Origin: Ariolimax columbianus
Taxonomy: Eukaryota > Mollusca > Gastropoda > Stylommatophora > Arionidae
Direction of reading: 5' to 3'
Assembly (NCBI GenBank): GCA_036924085.1
Contig: JAVGWX010000007.1
Coordinates: 103,588,138 to 103,652,137, forward strand
Length of the DNA stretch: 64,000 nt
Shown: positions 1-11,039 of the stretch, in pieces
How the letters are laid out: every line of letters begins with the position of its first letter
Numbering within the stretch: position 1 is the first letter of the stretch
Position numbers and translations under genes: made by a program
Notes under the pieces: model-generated
Database searches by the model: none
What the model was told of the DNA's origin: nothing
Seen by the model: only the letters and a program-made list of their open reading frames with translations

Positions 1-300
1 TCTATAAGTGTATGCTGGACACCCTGTGACTAGATGAGATCTGAATATGTGTGGTGCGTGCAGGACACCGAGTGAACGATGTGTGCTCTGAAGTATGTGT
101 GTGCACAGATTGACTAAGTGTGTGACTATAAGTGAATACGTGATTCCGACTAGAAGGACGGCATCGAAGTATTTGTGAATGCACAGGTCCCCGAATGAGA
201 ATTGATCTGATAGTAAATGTGAACGGGAAGAATTTATGAATGTACAGATCACCTGTCTGAAGGGATCTGAGTGTGTGTGGGTGCACAGAACGGCAGAGTA
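1..300. repeat. Degenerate dispersed repeat, copy 1
   Basis: Segments such as ggacaccctgtga, gtgcaggacaccgagtgaa and gattccgacta recur in the same order at 10,785-11,035, so the two are diverged copies of one sequence. Inside this copy, phrases like gaatgcacag and gaatgtacagatcac recur loosely about every 60 bases. Confidence 0.6.
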
Positions 301-680
301 CAGAATACGATCGTGAAGACGAGTTAATATAGAGTGTGTTGAGTGTGCAGATAGGGGGGAGGGGTAGCGGCGAAAACTAGGTTGTATTAATATGGGGGAA
401 ATTTTCAAAAGCCCGTTCCTAAAACCTCCACTGTAATTAATGTTTATATTATTATAAATAATATATTATCATTTCGTTCGGATGTATTTTGTTCGTTATG
501 CTAATCTTGTAAGTGTTGTTATTAAATATAGACTATTTGACATGGAGAATGTTTACTATGTTACCTGTAATCGTGACGTGGATACATGTTGTAACATTTT
601 AGATAACAACCCTCAGCAAGACCTAGACTCTGCCACACTACTGAGGTACTGAGAATCAAAGTGTGATCATAACATACAAA
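300..680. other. AT-rich unique spacer, no gene seen
   Basis: No coding frame, splice signals or repeats of note were seen. Confidence 0.6.
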
Positions 681-681
681 G

Positions 682-1186
682 GTATTGCTCAGTTACCGTG
701 CTGGTATAGATCAGTTACCGTGCTGGTATAGATCAGTTACCGTGCTGGTATTGCTCAGTTACCGTGCTGGTATAGATCAGTTACCGTGCTGGTATAGATC
801 AGTTACCGTGCTAGTAGGGTTCAGTTACCGTGCTGGTATTGCTCAGTTACCGTGCTGGTATAGATCCGTTACCGTGCCGGTATTGCTCAGTTACCGTGCT
901 GGTATAGATCAGTTACCGTGCTGGTATAGATCAGTTACCGTGCTGGTATTGGTCAGTTACCGTGCTGGTATTGCTCAGTTACCGTGCTGGTATTGCTCAG
1001 TTACCGTGCTGGTAGGCTTCAGTTACCGTGCTGGTAGGGTTTAGTTACCGTGCTGGTAGGGTTTCAGTTACCGTGCTGGTAGGGTTCAGTTACCGTGCTG
1101 GTAGGGTTTAGTTACCGTGCTGGTAGGATTCAGTTTAGTTACCGTGCTGATAGGGTTTAGTTACCGTGCTGGTAGGGTTCAGTTCA
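682..1186. repeat. 22-bp minisatellite
   Basis: About 23 units of agttaccgtgctggta plus a variable six-base end (tagatc, ttgctc or gggttc). It runs straight into the LINE fragment that starts at about 1,187 and shares gttaccgtgct with it. Confidence 0.9.
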
Positions 1187-2572
1187 GTTACCGTGCTTTT
1201 AAAAAAGGGCAAAAAATCAGATCCAACAAATTATAGACCGGTGAGTTTAATGAGCATGGTCTGTAAATTATTAGAGTCAATAATCAAAGAAAACATTGTA
1301 ATGTATTTAAACAAATTTAATATAATCAGAAATAGTCAGCATGGGTTTACCAGAGGGAGATCGTACTTAACAAATCTATTAGAATTCATGGAGGAGGTTA
1401 CTAAAATGATAGATAAAGGGGAGCCAGTAGATGTTATTTATCTTGATTTTGCAGTGGCTTTTGATAGAGTACATTTTCAAAGATTTTTTAGAAAGTTAAA
1501 ATCACATGGAATAGGTGGGGAAGTTGCCAAATGGATTGAAAATTGGTTAACGGGAAGAAGACAGTGAGTGGGCATAAATAAGGAGTACTCTGAGTGGTGT
1601 GAAGTAAAAAGTGGAGTGCCACAGGGCTCGGTTTTTGGGACCAATTTTGTTCTTGATATATATATAAATGATTTGGTCATTGATGTGCGATTCATGATTG
1701 CAAAATTTGCTGATGACATAAAACTATGCAGTAGTGTCTTATCTAAAGCAGAAGTGGATATATTGAGGTCGGATTTAGATCAAATTTGAGAATGGTCTGT
1801 AAGTGGGCAAAGGGAGTTTAATGTAGATAAGTGTACAGTCATCCACATGGGTAGATCCAATATGGAACATAATTCCAGAATGGGAGAGAACAATATTAGA
1901 AAGATAGATAAGGAAAGGGACCTAGGGGTTATAATAGATCATACAGGAAAGGTGAGTGAGCAAGTTCAGGTAACAGTGAAAAAGGCAAATGAAATGTTAG
2001 TTATGATCACAAGAAATATTAAACATAGGAGCAAGGAAGTGATTGTCAAATTGTATAAAGTTTTAGTCAGATCTATATTGGAGTACTGTGTACAGGTGTG
2101 GAGTCCTTATCATAGAGGGGATATAAACATGCTAGAAAGAATACAAAAATGAGCGACAAAGATGATAGTGGGATTCCAGAATTACAATTATGAGGAAAGA
2201 CTCAGAAATACCGGCCTACAGTGTCTCGAAGAGAGTAGAATTTGAGGTGACAATACAGGTTTAAAAGATGATCAGAGGAATGGATAAATTATACAAGTCT
2301 TTCAAAATACAGCCACCCACAATAATAAGAGGGAACAGATACAAATTAACTAAAGAGAGGTCCAGATTAGATATTAGAAAATATTTCTTTTGTCAGAGAG
2401 TTGTGAATGCTTGGAATGCATTGCCACGGGAGGTAGTGGAGGCAGGGACAGTTAATGCATTTAAGAATAAATTGGATTTGCATAGCTTTTAGAGCAAGGT
2501 GATGTAAATGTAACTGGTTGTAAACAGACTCTGCAGTCTTCTAAACCAGTATAAAGACGTTAAGTTAAGTTA
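1187..2572 (+). mobile_element. CR1/Jockey-type LINE, 3' fragment (copy 1), degenerate
   Basis: A reverse-transcriptase remnant of a non-LTR retrotransposon. Visible motifs in order are LLKKGKKSDPTNYRPVSL, HGFTRGRS, IYLDFAVAFDRV (normally KAFDKV), SGVPQGS, FADDIKLC with the catalytic FADD at 1,705-1,716, ERDLGVIID, LEYCVQVWSPY and the C-terminal [19 protein letters not shown]. It is broken by stops at about 1,565, 1,788, 2,150 and 2,243 and by indels. The 3' end has the same untranslated tail as copy 2 (gactctgcag, taaaccagtataaagacg) and ends in (TTAAG)n, typical of CR1-like elements. The 5' truncation lies exactly at the 22-bp array. Confidence 0.9.
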
Positions 2573-2589
2573 ATTCACATCACTACACA

Positions 2590-3990
2590 GAGAACTCCCA
2601 GCTTAACTAAAGGGCTCACTACACAGAGCACTTCAAGTTATATAAAGGGCTCATTGCACAGAGCACTTCAAGCTTAACTAAAGGGCTTATTGCACAGAGC
2701 ACTTCAAGCTTAACTGAAGGCCTCACTACACAGAGCACTTCAAGCTTAACTAAAGGGCTCACTACACAGAGCACTTCAAGCTTAACTAAAGGGCCCACTA
2801 CACAGAGCACTTCAAGCTTAACTAAAGGGCTCACTACACAGAGCACTTCAAGCCTAACTAAAGGGCCCACTACACAGAGGAATCCCAACTTAACTAACGG
2901 GCCCACTACACAGAGCACTCCCAACTTAACTAAAGGGCCCACTACACAGAGCAATCCCAACTTAACTAAAGGGCCCACTACACAGAGCAATCCCAACTTA
3001 ACTAAAGGGCCCACTACACAGAGCAATCCCAACTTAACTAAAGGGCCCACTACACAGAGCAATCCCAACTCAACTAAAGGGCCCACTACACAGAGCAATC
3101 CCAACTTAACTAAAGGGCCCACTACACAGAGCAATCCCAACTCAACTAAAGGGCCCACTACACAGAGCAATCCCAACTTAACTAAAGGGCCCACTACACA
3201 GAGCAATCCCAACTTAACTAAAGGGCCCACTACACAGAGCAATCCCAACTTAACTAAAGGGCCCACTACACAGAGCAATCCCAACTTAACTAAAGGGCCC
3301 ACTACACAGAGCAATCCCAACTTAACTAAAGGGCCCACTACACAGAGCAATCCCAACTCAACTAAAGGGCCCACTACACAGAGCTCTCCCAACTTAACTA
3401 AAGGGCCCACTACACAGAGCAATCCCAACTCAACTAAAGGGCCCACTACACAGAGCAATCCCAACTTAACTAAAGGGCCCACTACACAGAGCAATCCCAA
3501 CTTAACTAAAGGGCCCACTACACAGAGCAATCCCAACTTAACTAAAGGGCCCACTACACAGAGCAATCCCAACTCAACTAAAGGGCCCACTACACAGAGC
3601 AATCCCAACTTAACTAAAGGGCCCACTACACAGAGCAATCCCAACTCAACTAAAGGGCCCACTACACAGAGCAATCCCAACTTAACTAAAGGGCCCACTA
3701 CACAGAGCAATCCCAACTTAACTAAAGGGCCCACTACACAGAGCAATCCCAACTTAACTAAAGGGCCCACTACACAGAGCAATCCCAACTTAACTAAAGG
3801 GCCCACTACACAGAGCAATCCCAACTTAACTAAAGGGCCCACTACACAGAGCAATCCCAACTCAACTAAAGGGCCCACTACACAGAGCTCTCCCAACTTA
3901 ACTAAAGGGCCCACTACACAGAGCAATCACAACTCAACTAAAGGGCCCACTACACAGAGCAATCCCAACTCAACTAAAGGGCCCACTATC
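2590..3990. repeat. 36-bp minisatellite, about 39 copies
   Basis: The core is gggcccactacacagagc followed by aatcccaacttaactaaa. The left third (2,590-2,880) has a diverged unit (cacttcaagc) and the right part is nearly uniform. As 36 is divisible by three, a 435-codon stop-free frame exists on the minus strand; it is a repeat artefact. Confidence 0.95.
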
Positions 3991-4013
3991 AAAAGCTGAA
4001 AGAGCTTACCTTG

Positions 4014-4161
4014 CGAGAGGTGCGTTCCGACCTGTCGGGAGTACGTGCACGCGTGAAATCAAAGCTTCAGCAGGTAGTCTTTGCACCAACAGTTACGCTC
4101 TCTGTCTGACAGCTTTGGAGTACAGTTGTCTAGGTTGGAGGGGACTCTGCAGTACCCCTTA
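4014..4161 (-). other. Possible exon fragments with donor-like sites (minus strand)
   Basis: Two strong donor consensus sites lie on the minus strand: CTCGCAAG followed by GTAAGC, with the boundary at 4,014, and TATTACAG followed by GTAAGG, with the boundary near 4,161. The sequence before the second site is open for about 95 bases in two frames after a pyrimidine-rich acceptor-like tract near 4,260. I could not link either to the segment at 5,484-5,542 in a consistent frame, so they may be non-coding exons or chance. Confidence 0.2.
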
Positions 4162-4424
4162 CCTGTAATACTGGGAGGTGAGGGAGAACTGTGCCAGCAA
4201 ATATGTGGCACAAGTGGAGAGAGTGAGCCGGACGGATCGTAGGACGGAGGGTTTCACATCTGGGAGGGGACATGTATCTGACCTTCCATGACGTAACACA
4301 TACAATGCCAACTTGTTTGGGAAAGAGTTGAAAGGAGAGGGGGCGTGTGGTTGGGACAAATAAATAAAATATCAATAGAATGTACACAACCCGTGAGTTT
4401 TGGTACACAATTGTAACATCAACC

Positions 4425-4690
4425 CAGTCACATTGCTAGCCGGGCTAACCCAAATGGTAATGTCACATTGCTAGCCGGGCTAACCCAAATGGTAATGTCA
4501 CATTGCTATCCGGGCTAACCAAATTGGTAATGTCACATTGCTATCCGGGCTAACCAAATTGGTAATGTCACATTGCTAGCCGGGCTAACCCAGTTAATAA
4601 TGTCACATTGCTAGCCGGGCTAACCCAGTTGATAATGTCACATTGCTAGCCGGGCTAACCCAGTTGATAATGTCATATTGCTAGCAGGCT
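4425..4690. repeat. 35-bp minisatellite, about 7 copies
   Basis: The unit contains tcacattgctagccgggct followed by aaccc. The junction words vary between caaatggtaatg and cagttgataatg. Confidence 0.9.
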
Positions 4691-5224
4691 AAGAATTGAA
4701 TATATCCATGTAGGATTATAATATAACAAGTTGCGACTAGAATATAATCAGATGAGATTAAAATATAATCTGAGAAAATTAGAAAATAACTATGGGAAAT
4801 AATAATTTAACCAGGAGAGATGAGATAATAACCAAGTTAGATTAGAATGTACAAGGGAAGACTAGAATACAACCATGTGATAATATAATATAACCAATTG
4901 TGTTATGTAACAGCCCACTAACTTCAGCTACTTGCTATGAACCTCTCCTATAGACAACTTATTTGCCCTTTCACATGAAAACCAAAAAACATACACTGAA
5001 AACTGATTCTGTCTTCATAAAACATTTGAAATCATTTATGACATAATCTAGTGATACTTATCACTAATCTACTGATCCAACTATGACTGACTTCTCTAAC
5101 CAAACGGTGTCAGTAAGTAACTGCGGTACTGGCTCCTCAACTAATAATCCAGTTCCAACCAAACTTTTTATTTCCTTCTTTATAACAATCGCAAGTAATA
5201 AACTAGTTTACGTCGTCAGTAATG
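4690..5224. other. AT-rich unique spacer, no gene seen
   Basis: The first part (4,690-4,900) has weak imperfect repetition of tagaatataat-like words. No supported coding sequence. Confidence 0.5.
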
Positions 5225-5520
5225 AAGTCTTACCTTGTTGGTGATGTGGCTGACAGTCTCTAAACGCAGTCATGGAGTCTTACCTTGTTGGTGATGTGGC
5301 CGACAGTCTCTAAACGCAGTCATGGAGTCTTACCTTGTTGGTGATGTGGCTGACAGTCTCTAAACGCAGCCATGGAGTCTTGCCTTGTTTATGATGTGGC
5401 TGACAGTCTCTAAACGCAGTCATGGAGTCTTACCTTGTTGGTGATGTGGCCGACAGTCTCTAAACGCAGTCATGGAGTCTTGCCTTGTTTATGATGTGGC
5501 TGGCCTCTGGCAGTCTGTCA
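5225..5520 (-). repeat. 50-bp array containing an exon end and its 5' splice site
   Basis: Six units at exact 50-base spacing. On the minus strand each unit reads GCCACATCACCAACAAG followed by GTAAGA (four units) or GCCACATCATAAACAAG followed by GCAAGA (two units). The latter is the exact end and donor of the exon-like segment at 5,484-5,542, so each unit carries an exon 3' end, the splice donor and about 30 bases of intron. Confidence 0.85.
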
Positions 5521-5542
5521 ACTTCCGCCCATCTATTCACCG
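5484..5542 (-). CDS. Exon-like segment (unassigned gene, minus strand)
   Basis: A 59-nt segment with acceptor-like gtgattccacag (AG at 5,544-5,543) on its left and GCAAGA as a GC-type donor on its right. Only one frame is open, reading VNRWAEVDRLPEASHIINK after a split codon. It could be a downstream exon of the TMEM196-like transcript or part of another gene, but the phase does not follow directly from the known exons. The 50-bp array just below it repeats this exon end together with a canonical GTAAGA donor. No family was recognised. Confidence 0.35.
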
Positions 5543-5584
5543 CTGTGGAATCACATATTTTATACTGACTGGTTTTCAGAATTA

Positions 5585-6005
5585 ATGCTCCCTGGAATAT
5601 ATAAGCTATAACCCCCTGTTCTCTGTGACGTGGTCCCTGGGATTTATAAGTTAAACCCCTCGATCCCTTGTTACGTGGTTCCTGGGATTTATAAGTTAAA
5701 CCCCTCGGTCCCTTGTGACGTGGTGCCTGGGATTTATAAGTTTAACCTCTCGGTCCCTTGTTACGTGGTCCCTGGGATTTATAAGTTAAACCCCTCATTC
5801 ACTTGTGACGTGGTCCCTGGGATTTTTAAGTTAAACACCTCGGTCCCTTGTTACGTGGTCCCTGGGATGTATAAGTTAAACCCCTCGTTCTCTTGTGACA
5901 TGGTCCCTGGGATTTATAAGTTAAACCCCTCGGTCCAGTGTGACGTGGTGCCAGGGATTTATAAGTTAAACCCCTCGGTCCCTTGTGACATGGTCCCTGG
6001 TGTCT
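5585..6005. repeat. 45-bp minisatellite, about 9 copies
   Basis: The unit contains cctgggatttataagttaaa followed by cccctcggtcccttgtgacg. Stop-free frames on both strands are repeat artefacts because 45 is divisible by three. Confidence 0.9.
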
Positions 6006-6690
6006 CTCATACACCTTATGTAACTATCGACTTGGACAATTTCTAGACAGTACACGATACCGTTCTTTAGGTGTTCTGGCCTACTCCTTACGTACCGTAC
6101 TGCTGGGATCAGGAAGCTATGGCCGACCAGCTTGCCTATTTTGACACATACAACGTTTTGAGACGGTACACCAGACAGTTTTTCAGATATCTCTCTTACA
6201 CATCAGTTGTTTGTATTTCCCAGCAGGCCCAAGAGCCAGACCTGTAGAATCCACTTCTTTGTTTCTATCACTTCTCTCATGGCAAGTCTCACGTTCGCTT
6301 CGGAGATGTTCACTGTTCCTTCCATCAAGCAATAGAGTGCAACGTCTACAGAACTCACAGCTGGAACTTCCCTGCCATCCCTCCCTGCTCTACCTCCTGT
6401 TTAAGCCTTCATTTCCCGTTCCTGATGCTATCTATAGCTCCATCTATCCAACATGACCACCGGTCACAATGTACTTCCGTAACCACCCCTTTGACCAGCT
6501 CGTAGCTTGAGTCACAGTTTGGCTTGCACTGCCTGTCAATATGTCAAGTTCCCCATTTCTGGAGCCCCTTCCAACCTTATATTGGATATATTGCCATCAA
6601 ATCCTAGACAGCCCAACCCCTACCAGTCTTGAGTCTATTAAGATGGAACCGGTCATCGGTAAAACTGCTTGTATGCATACATATACTGTA
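6006..6690. other. Unique spacer, no gene seen
   Basis: Pyrimidine-rich stretches and short open frames only. No conserved motif was recognised. Confidence 0.5.
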
Positions 6691-7202
6691 GAGTCTTGTA
6701 AACCAGTATAACAAGTTACGCCGTTAAGTTAATGGTCTAACGTCAGCCCACCTTCTTCGATCAAGCCACCTAAACCAGTATAACAAGTTACGCCGTTAGG
6801 TTAATGGTCTAACGTCAGCCCACCTTCTTCGATCAAGCCACCTAAACCAGTATAACAAGTTACGCCGTTAAGTTAATGGTCTAACGTCAGCCCACCTTCT
6901 TCGATCAAGCCACCTAAACCAGTATAACAAGTTACGCCGTTAAGTTAATGGTCTAACGTCAGCCCACCTTCTTCGATCAAGCCACCTAAACCAGTATAAC
7001 AAGTTACGCCGTTAAGTTAATGGTCTAACGTCAGCCCACCTTCTTCGATCAATCCACCTGAACCAGTATAACAAGTTACGCCGTTAAGTTAATGGTCTAA
7101 CGTCAGCCCACCTTCTTCGATCAAGCCACCTAAACCAGTATAACAAGTTACGCCGTTAAGTTAATGGTCTAACGTCAGCCCACCTTCTTCGATCAAGCCA
7201 CC
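6690..7202. repeat. 72-bp minisatellite, 7 near-identical copies, seeded by a LINE-like tail
   Basis: Units begin with taaaccagtataacaagtta and repeat exactly every 72 bases from 6,699. The first 40 bases match the LINE tail seen at 2,545-2,572 and 13,140-13,176 (gtcttctaaaccagtataaa, then gttaagtta). Copies differ at only a few positions, so the expansion is recent. Confidence 0.9.
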
Positions 7203-7600
7203 ATGCACGTCACTTCGATTGTCCTAGAAGTGAGATCTGTATGGTATTTTAGTCTGATGGCTAGTATTGTCTGCCTTGGTTAGCAGAAAAGTGGGGACGC
7301 CACTGACGTCTTTGACATGTCCTGTTTTACATCTTTAGTCCCCTGGCATTCACACCTGAACTTTCATTGGCTGACAGCTCTAACGCCCAATGCGATCATG
7401 GCGATTCTGGAACCTGTGAATCTGTTCATTTCTAGGTCGGAAACATGTTGGTTTGTCGGAGAACTATTACACAACAGCCCAAAACAAAACATGAACCATA
7501 AACACACCAAGAACAAAAAACAAAACAAGAACTACAAACAAAACAAGGACCACAAACAAGCCAAGAACCACAAAACTAACAAGAAACCACATACAAACTA
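7203..7600. other. Unique spacer, no gene seen
   Basis: The right end (7,490-7,600) grades into an A/C-rich degenerate repeat (aagaacaaaaaacaaaac). No supported coding sequence. Confidence 0.5.
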
Positions 7601-7629
7601 AGAACCACATTCGAACTTGAAACCACATA

Positions 7630-8110
7630 CAAACCAAGTTTGCAAAAATAAACCAAGACCCTCACACATACATCATGGGCCTCACACATAAACCAAGTCC
7701 CTCGCACATAAACCAAGGCCCTCACACATAAACCAAGTCCCTCACACATAAACCAAGTCCCTAGCACATAAACCAAGGCCCTCACACATAAACCAAGTCC
7801 CTCACACATAAACCAAGACCCTCACACATAAACCAAGGCCCTCACTCAGACAAACTATGATACATGCGTCATACAAGACATATACGCCAAAGGCCTCACA
7901 CATAAACCAAGGCCCTCACGCATAAACCAAGGGCCTCACACATAAACCAAGGCCCTCACACATAAACCATGGCCCCCACACATAAATCAAGGCCCTCACA
8001 CATAAACCATGGTCCCCACACATAAACCAAGACCCTCACACATAAACCATGGCCCTCACACATAAACCAAGGGCCTCACTCAGACCAACTAAGATAAATG
8101 CGTCATACAA
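7630..8110. repeat. 20-bp minisatellite
   Basis: Unit ccctcacacataaaccaagg, interrupted twice by the same block containing catacaagacatat (7,870 and 8,104). This suggests a larger repeat of about 235 bases. Confidence 0.9.
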
Positions 8111-8129
8111 GACATATAAAACTAGGTTG

Positions 8130-8660
8130 TAGACAACACATGGTTCCGGTAAAGTTTATATAAATACTAGCAAGAACCAAGATTAGAGTAAAGTTTACAT
8201 AAATACTAACATGAAAAAAGATTACCGACATACTTACATAAGGAAAATTAGGAAAAGTTTATGGAAATACTTACATAAAGAACGATTGGTGTAAAGGTTA
8301 TGGAAATAATAACGTGATTATAGATTGGAACTAAAGTTTACGTAAATACTAATATGAATTAAGATTGGAGAAAAGTTTACGTAAATACTAATATGAATTA
8401 AGATTGGAGAAAAGTTTACGTAAATACTAATATGAATTAAGATTGGAGAAAAGTTTACGTAAATACTAATATGAATTAAGATTGGAGAAAAGTTTACGTA
8501 AATACTAATATGAATTAAGATTGGAGAAAAGTTTACGTAAATACTAATATGAATTAAGATTGGAACTAAAGTTTACGTAAATACTAATATGAATTAAGAT
8601 TGGAGAAAAGTTTACGTAAATACTAATATGAATTAAGATTGGAGAAAAGTTTATGTGAAT
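8130..8660. repeat. 39-bp minisatellite, about 13 copies (left part)
   Basis: Unit gaattaagattggagaaaag followed by tttacgtaaatactaatat. The array is split by a SINE-like insertion and resumes at 8,841-8,910. Confidence 0.9.
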
Positions 8661-8672
8661 ACTAAAATGAAC

Positions 8673-8840
8673 AGGGGTTACTATGGTCGAGAGGTAAGGT
8701 ACTCGCTTCTCAGAGAGTGAGGTTGATGACCAGCGCAGCTTCTTCCTCACTATAATCCGAATACAGCGCAAGTTACATCATCAAGACACAATCCGGTTGA
8801 AGATGTCGCCATCATGGCTTGTCATGGTGAACTAACTTTC
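8673..8840 (+). mobile_element. tRNA-related SINE candidate
   Basis: The head reads tatggtcgagaggtaaggta followed by ctcgcttctcagagagtgag, resembling the A-box and anticodon region of tRNA-Ser-like genes. It interrupts the 39-bp array and is flanked by aaaatgaac on both sides (8,664-8,672 and 8,846-8,854), a likely target-site duplication. The B box is degenerate, and no family name could be assigned. Confidence 0.5.
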
Positions 8841-8910
8841 ACTTTAAAATGAACAAAGATTGAAGAAAAGTTTACGTAAATATTAACACGAGCAAAGATT
8901 GTAGTGAGCA
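8841..8910. repeat. 39-bp minisatellite (right part, after SINE)
   Basis: Two diverged units (aaagtttacgtaaatatta) continue the array interrupted at 8,673. Confidence 0.7.
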
Positions 8911-9540
8911 GGGATAACAATTGGTACAGAGAAACTGAAAAGGTTGAAGTGAGGGCTATCAAGGAACTGACGTGGCGTGATGATAGGTCACTGGTGTGGG
9001 TGCCAAGTCACACACAGACCTACTGATATGAAGATGCGCCACTGGTATGGGTGCGAACTCACACAGAGACCCACTGATGTGAAGATACGCCACTTGTGTG
9101 GATGCCAAGCCACACAGAGACGCATTTGTTCAATTCCCTTAACAGCAACAATAACAAAACAAGCCTGGCGCTTACTGCCATCTGCATGCACGCCCTGGGG
9201 ACAGAAGCTATTTTTGCAAAGTTCACCTCCACCTTGCCCTTTCTTCTGTTCTTGTTTGTCTGGAGGAAAGTTTAACGTAGCGGGCGGTAACTGTTCTGGA
9301 AATCTGTAAGGCGTTTCATTGTTTCGTATTGTCTCAACCGTACATGACTCGGGTTTGTTTAACCTTTCTAGCCTGCTCTAATTCGATTTCGTGAACTCCT
9401 CTGTTGCCTTTCTCATCTTCATGCAGCTTCTATAACCTCAGGATACACAGCCATCCCGCTCTCTTTGCTCACAAGTCTTCCTATATTCTTTCAATTGGTA
9501 TATTCATTCTGTTTTAATCAACTAATTTATTTATCTATCC
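8911..9540. other. Spacer with a short 45-bp repeat, no gene seen
   Basis: About three units around cactggtgtgggtgccaagt lie at 8,980-9,120. The rest is unique and AT-rich. Confidence 0.5.
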
Positions 9541-9564
9541 GTCTCTCTATTCCCCCTCTCTCTT

Positions 9565-9618
<54 letters not shown>

Positions 9619-9625
9619 TGTGTAT
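9541..9625. repeat. (CT)n-(GT)n compound microsatellite
   Basis: A run of about 25 CT dinucleotides is followed directly by about 11 TG dinucleotides. Confidence 0.95.
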
Positions 9626-9960
9626 GTGCTGGTTCGAGCAGCTACAACCGGTTTGCCCCAACTCATAACCCTACATATACATTTGAATATTACAAATTAA
9701 ACTTGTACATGATTTCCATCACAAGCATACGGGTGCTGCAATCAGCTGACTCTTACACGCGTGTAATAGCACGGACACACAGAGGAAAACCTTTTCTAAC
9801 CGACGGCCTGACCTACCTGTCGATACTGACCTGTACAAGCGCACACGTTCACCTGTTTCAACAACCCTGGCTTGTCTCTCTGCCAGACATTCTCCAGCCA
9901 GTATGTACCTGTAACCTGAGGCGGCATTGTCTTACAGCGTAGGCAGATCCAAGGTTCACA
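9626..9960. other. Unique spacer, no gene seen
   Basis: Open frames are short and without recognisable motifs. Confidence 0.5.
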
Positions 9961-9969
9961 TAGCCTTCT

Positions 9970-10320
9970 CACTACGGCAGGGTCCCCAGCCTGTGTCGGC
10001 CCCCGGCAGGGTCCCCAGCCTGTGTCGGCCCCGTCAAGGTCCCCAGCCTGTGTCGGCCCCCGTCAAGGTCCCCAGCCTGTGTCGGCCCCCGGCAGGGTCC
10101 CCAGCCTGTGTCGGCCCCGTCAAGGTCCCCAGCCTGTGTCGGCCCCCGTCAAGGTCCCCAGCCTGTGTCGGCCCCCGTCAGGGTCCCCAGCCTGTGTCGG
10201 CCCCTGTTACCCCTTGGGTTTACTACAACATTCATGCTGCCCCAGACTTTCAGCAAACCTTCCTGTCGCTCTTGGCTTTCAGCAAACCTTCCTGTCGCTC
10301 TTGGCTTTCAGCAAACCTTC
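9970..10320. repeat. 28/29-bp GC-rich minisatellite plus short 30-bp repeat
   Basis: About eight units of ggtccccagcctgtgtcggc followed by cccgtcaa or ccggca, to 10,205. At 10,243-10,320 a 30-bp unit (tttcagcaaaccttcctgtc) is repeated three times. Confidence 0.9.
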
Positions 10321-11035
10321 ATAATGTAACAGCTCCATGTGGATCATGGGCGTTTAGAGCAAGGGAGATGGGGCTGGCAACTCTGGGAACAAACGCTACT
10401 TGAATGTTTGCCGACACTAAATCGACAAAGAAAACTAGGGGTTAGGGGGGAAAATGTGTCTAGTACAGGTGGGGCTTCGGGCCTGACCACTCTTGCATTC
10501 CGTTTTAGAGGCCGCTGCGCCTGCTATGACATTTAGTGTGACATGAATTCGGAGTTATTCGTCTAACAACAACTAGTTGGAGGTAGATCCAAATTAGAGT
10601 GACGACTAAGACAACCAACAGAAGACCATTGTACAGCTATGAAGTTGCTTGAGACTATAAAATACTCCAGCAATGGTGAACTCAGCGGGCTGGCCAGGAG
10701 AGCGGTTAATAGGCTGCTAGTAGCTAGCTGGCTGGCCAGGACAGTGAGAGTTGAGTACACCTTCGAGTTTTGGCCAGTCGCTATTTAAGTGTATGTTTTG
10801 GACACCCTGTGAACAGTAAGTGCAGGACACCGAGTGAAATATGATTTAATACAAATGAACGCAAGAATACGGGATTGTCTGTCGTATTCTGCAGGACACT
10901 TTGGTAACGATGTGTGTTCTGGGGTATGCGTATGCACAGATCAACTGCATGCGTGACCACAAGTGAGTAAGTAATTCCGACTATAAGTGCCGTGGTCCAA
11001 TTTCATATGAACGCACAGATAACCTGAGTTATGAC
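10321..11035. other. Spacer ending in dispersed repeat copy 2
   Basis: No gene seen. Bases 10,785-11,035 are the diverged second copy of the sequence at 1-300, sharing ggacaccctgtga, gtgcaggacaccgagtgaa and aattccgactataagtg in the same order. Confidence 0.55.
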
Positions 11036-11039
11036 AGAA

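Noticed and set aside
2619..3926. 435-codon stop-free frame on the minus strand with 12-residue repeats
   Set aside because: The 36-bp array has a period divisible by three and no stop in that frame, so openness is automatic. No signal peptide, splice context or non-repeat coding sequence.
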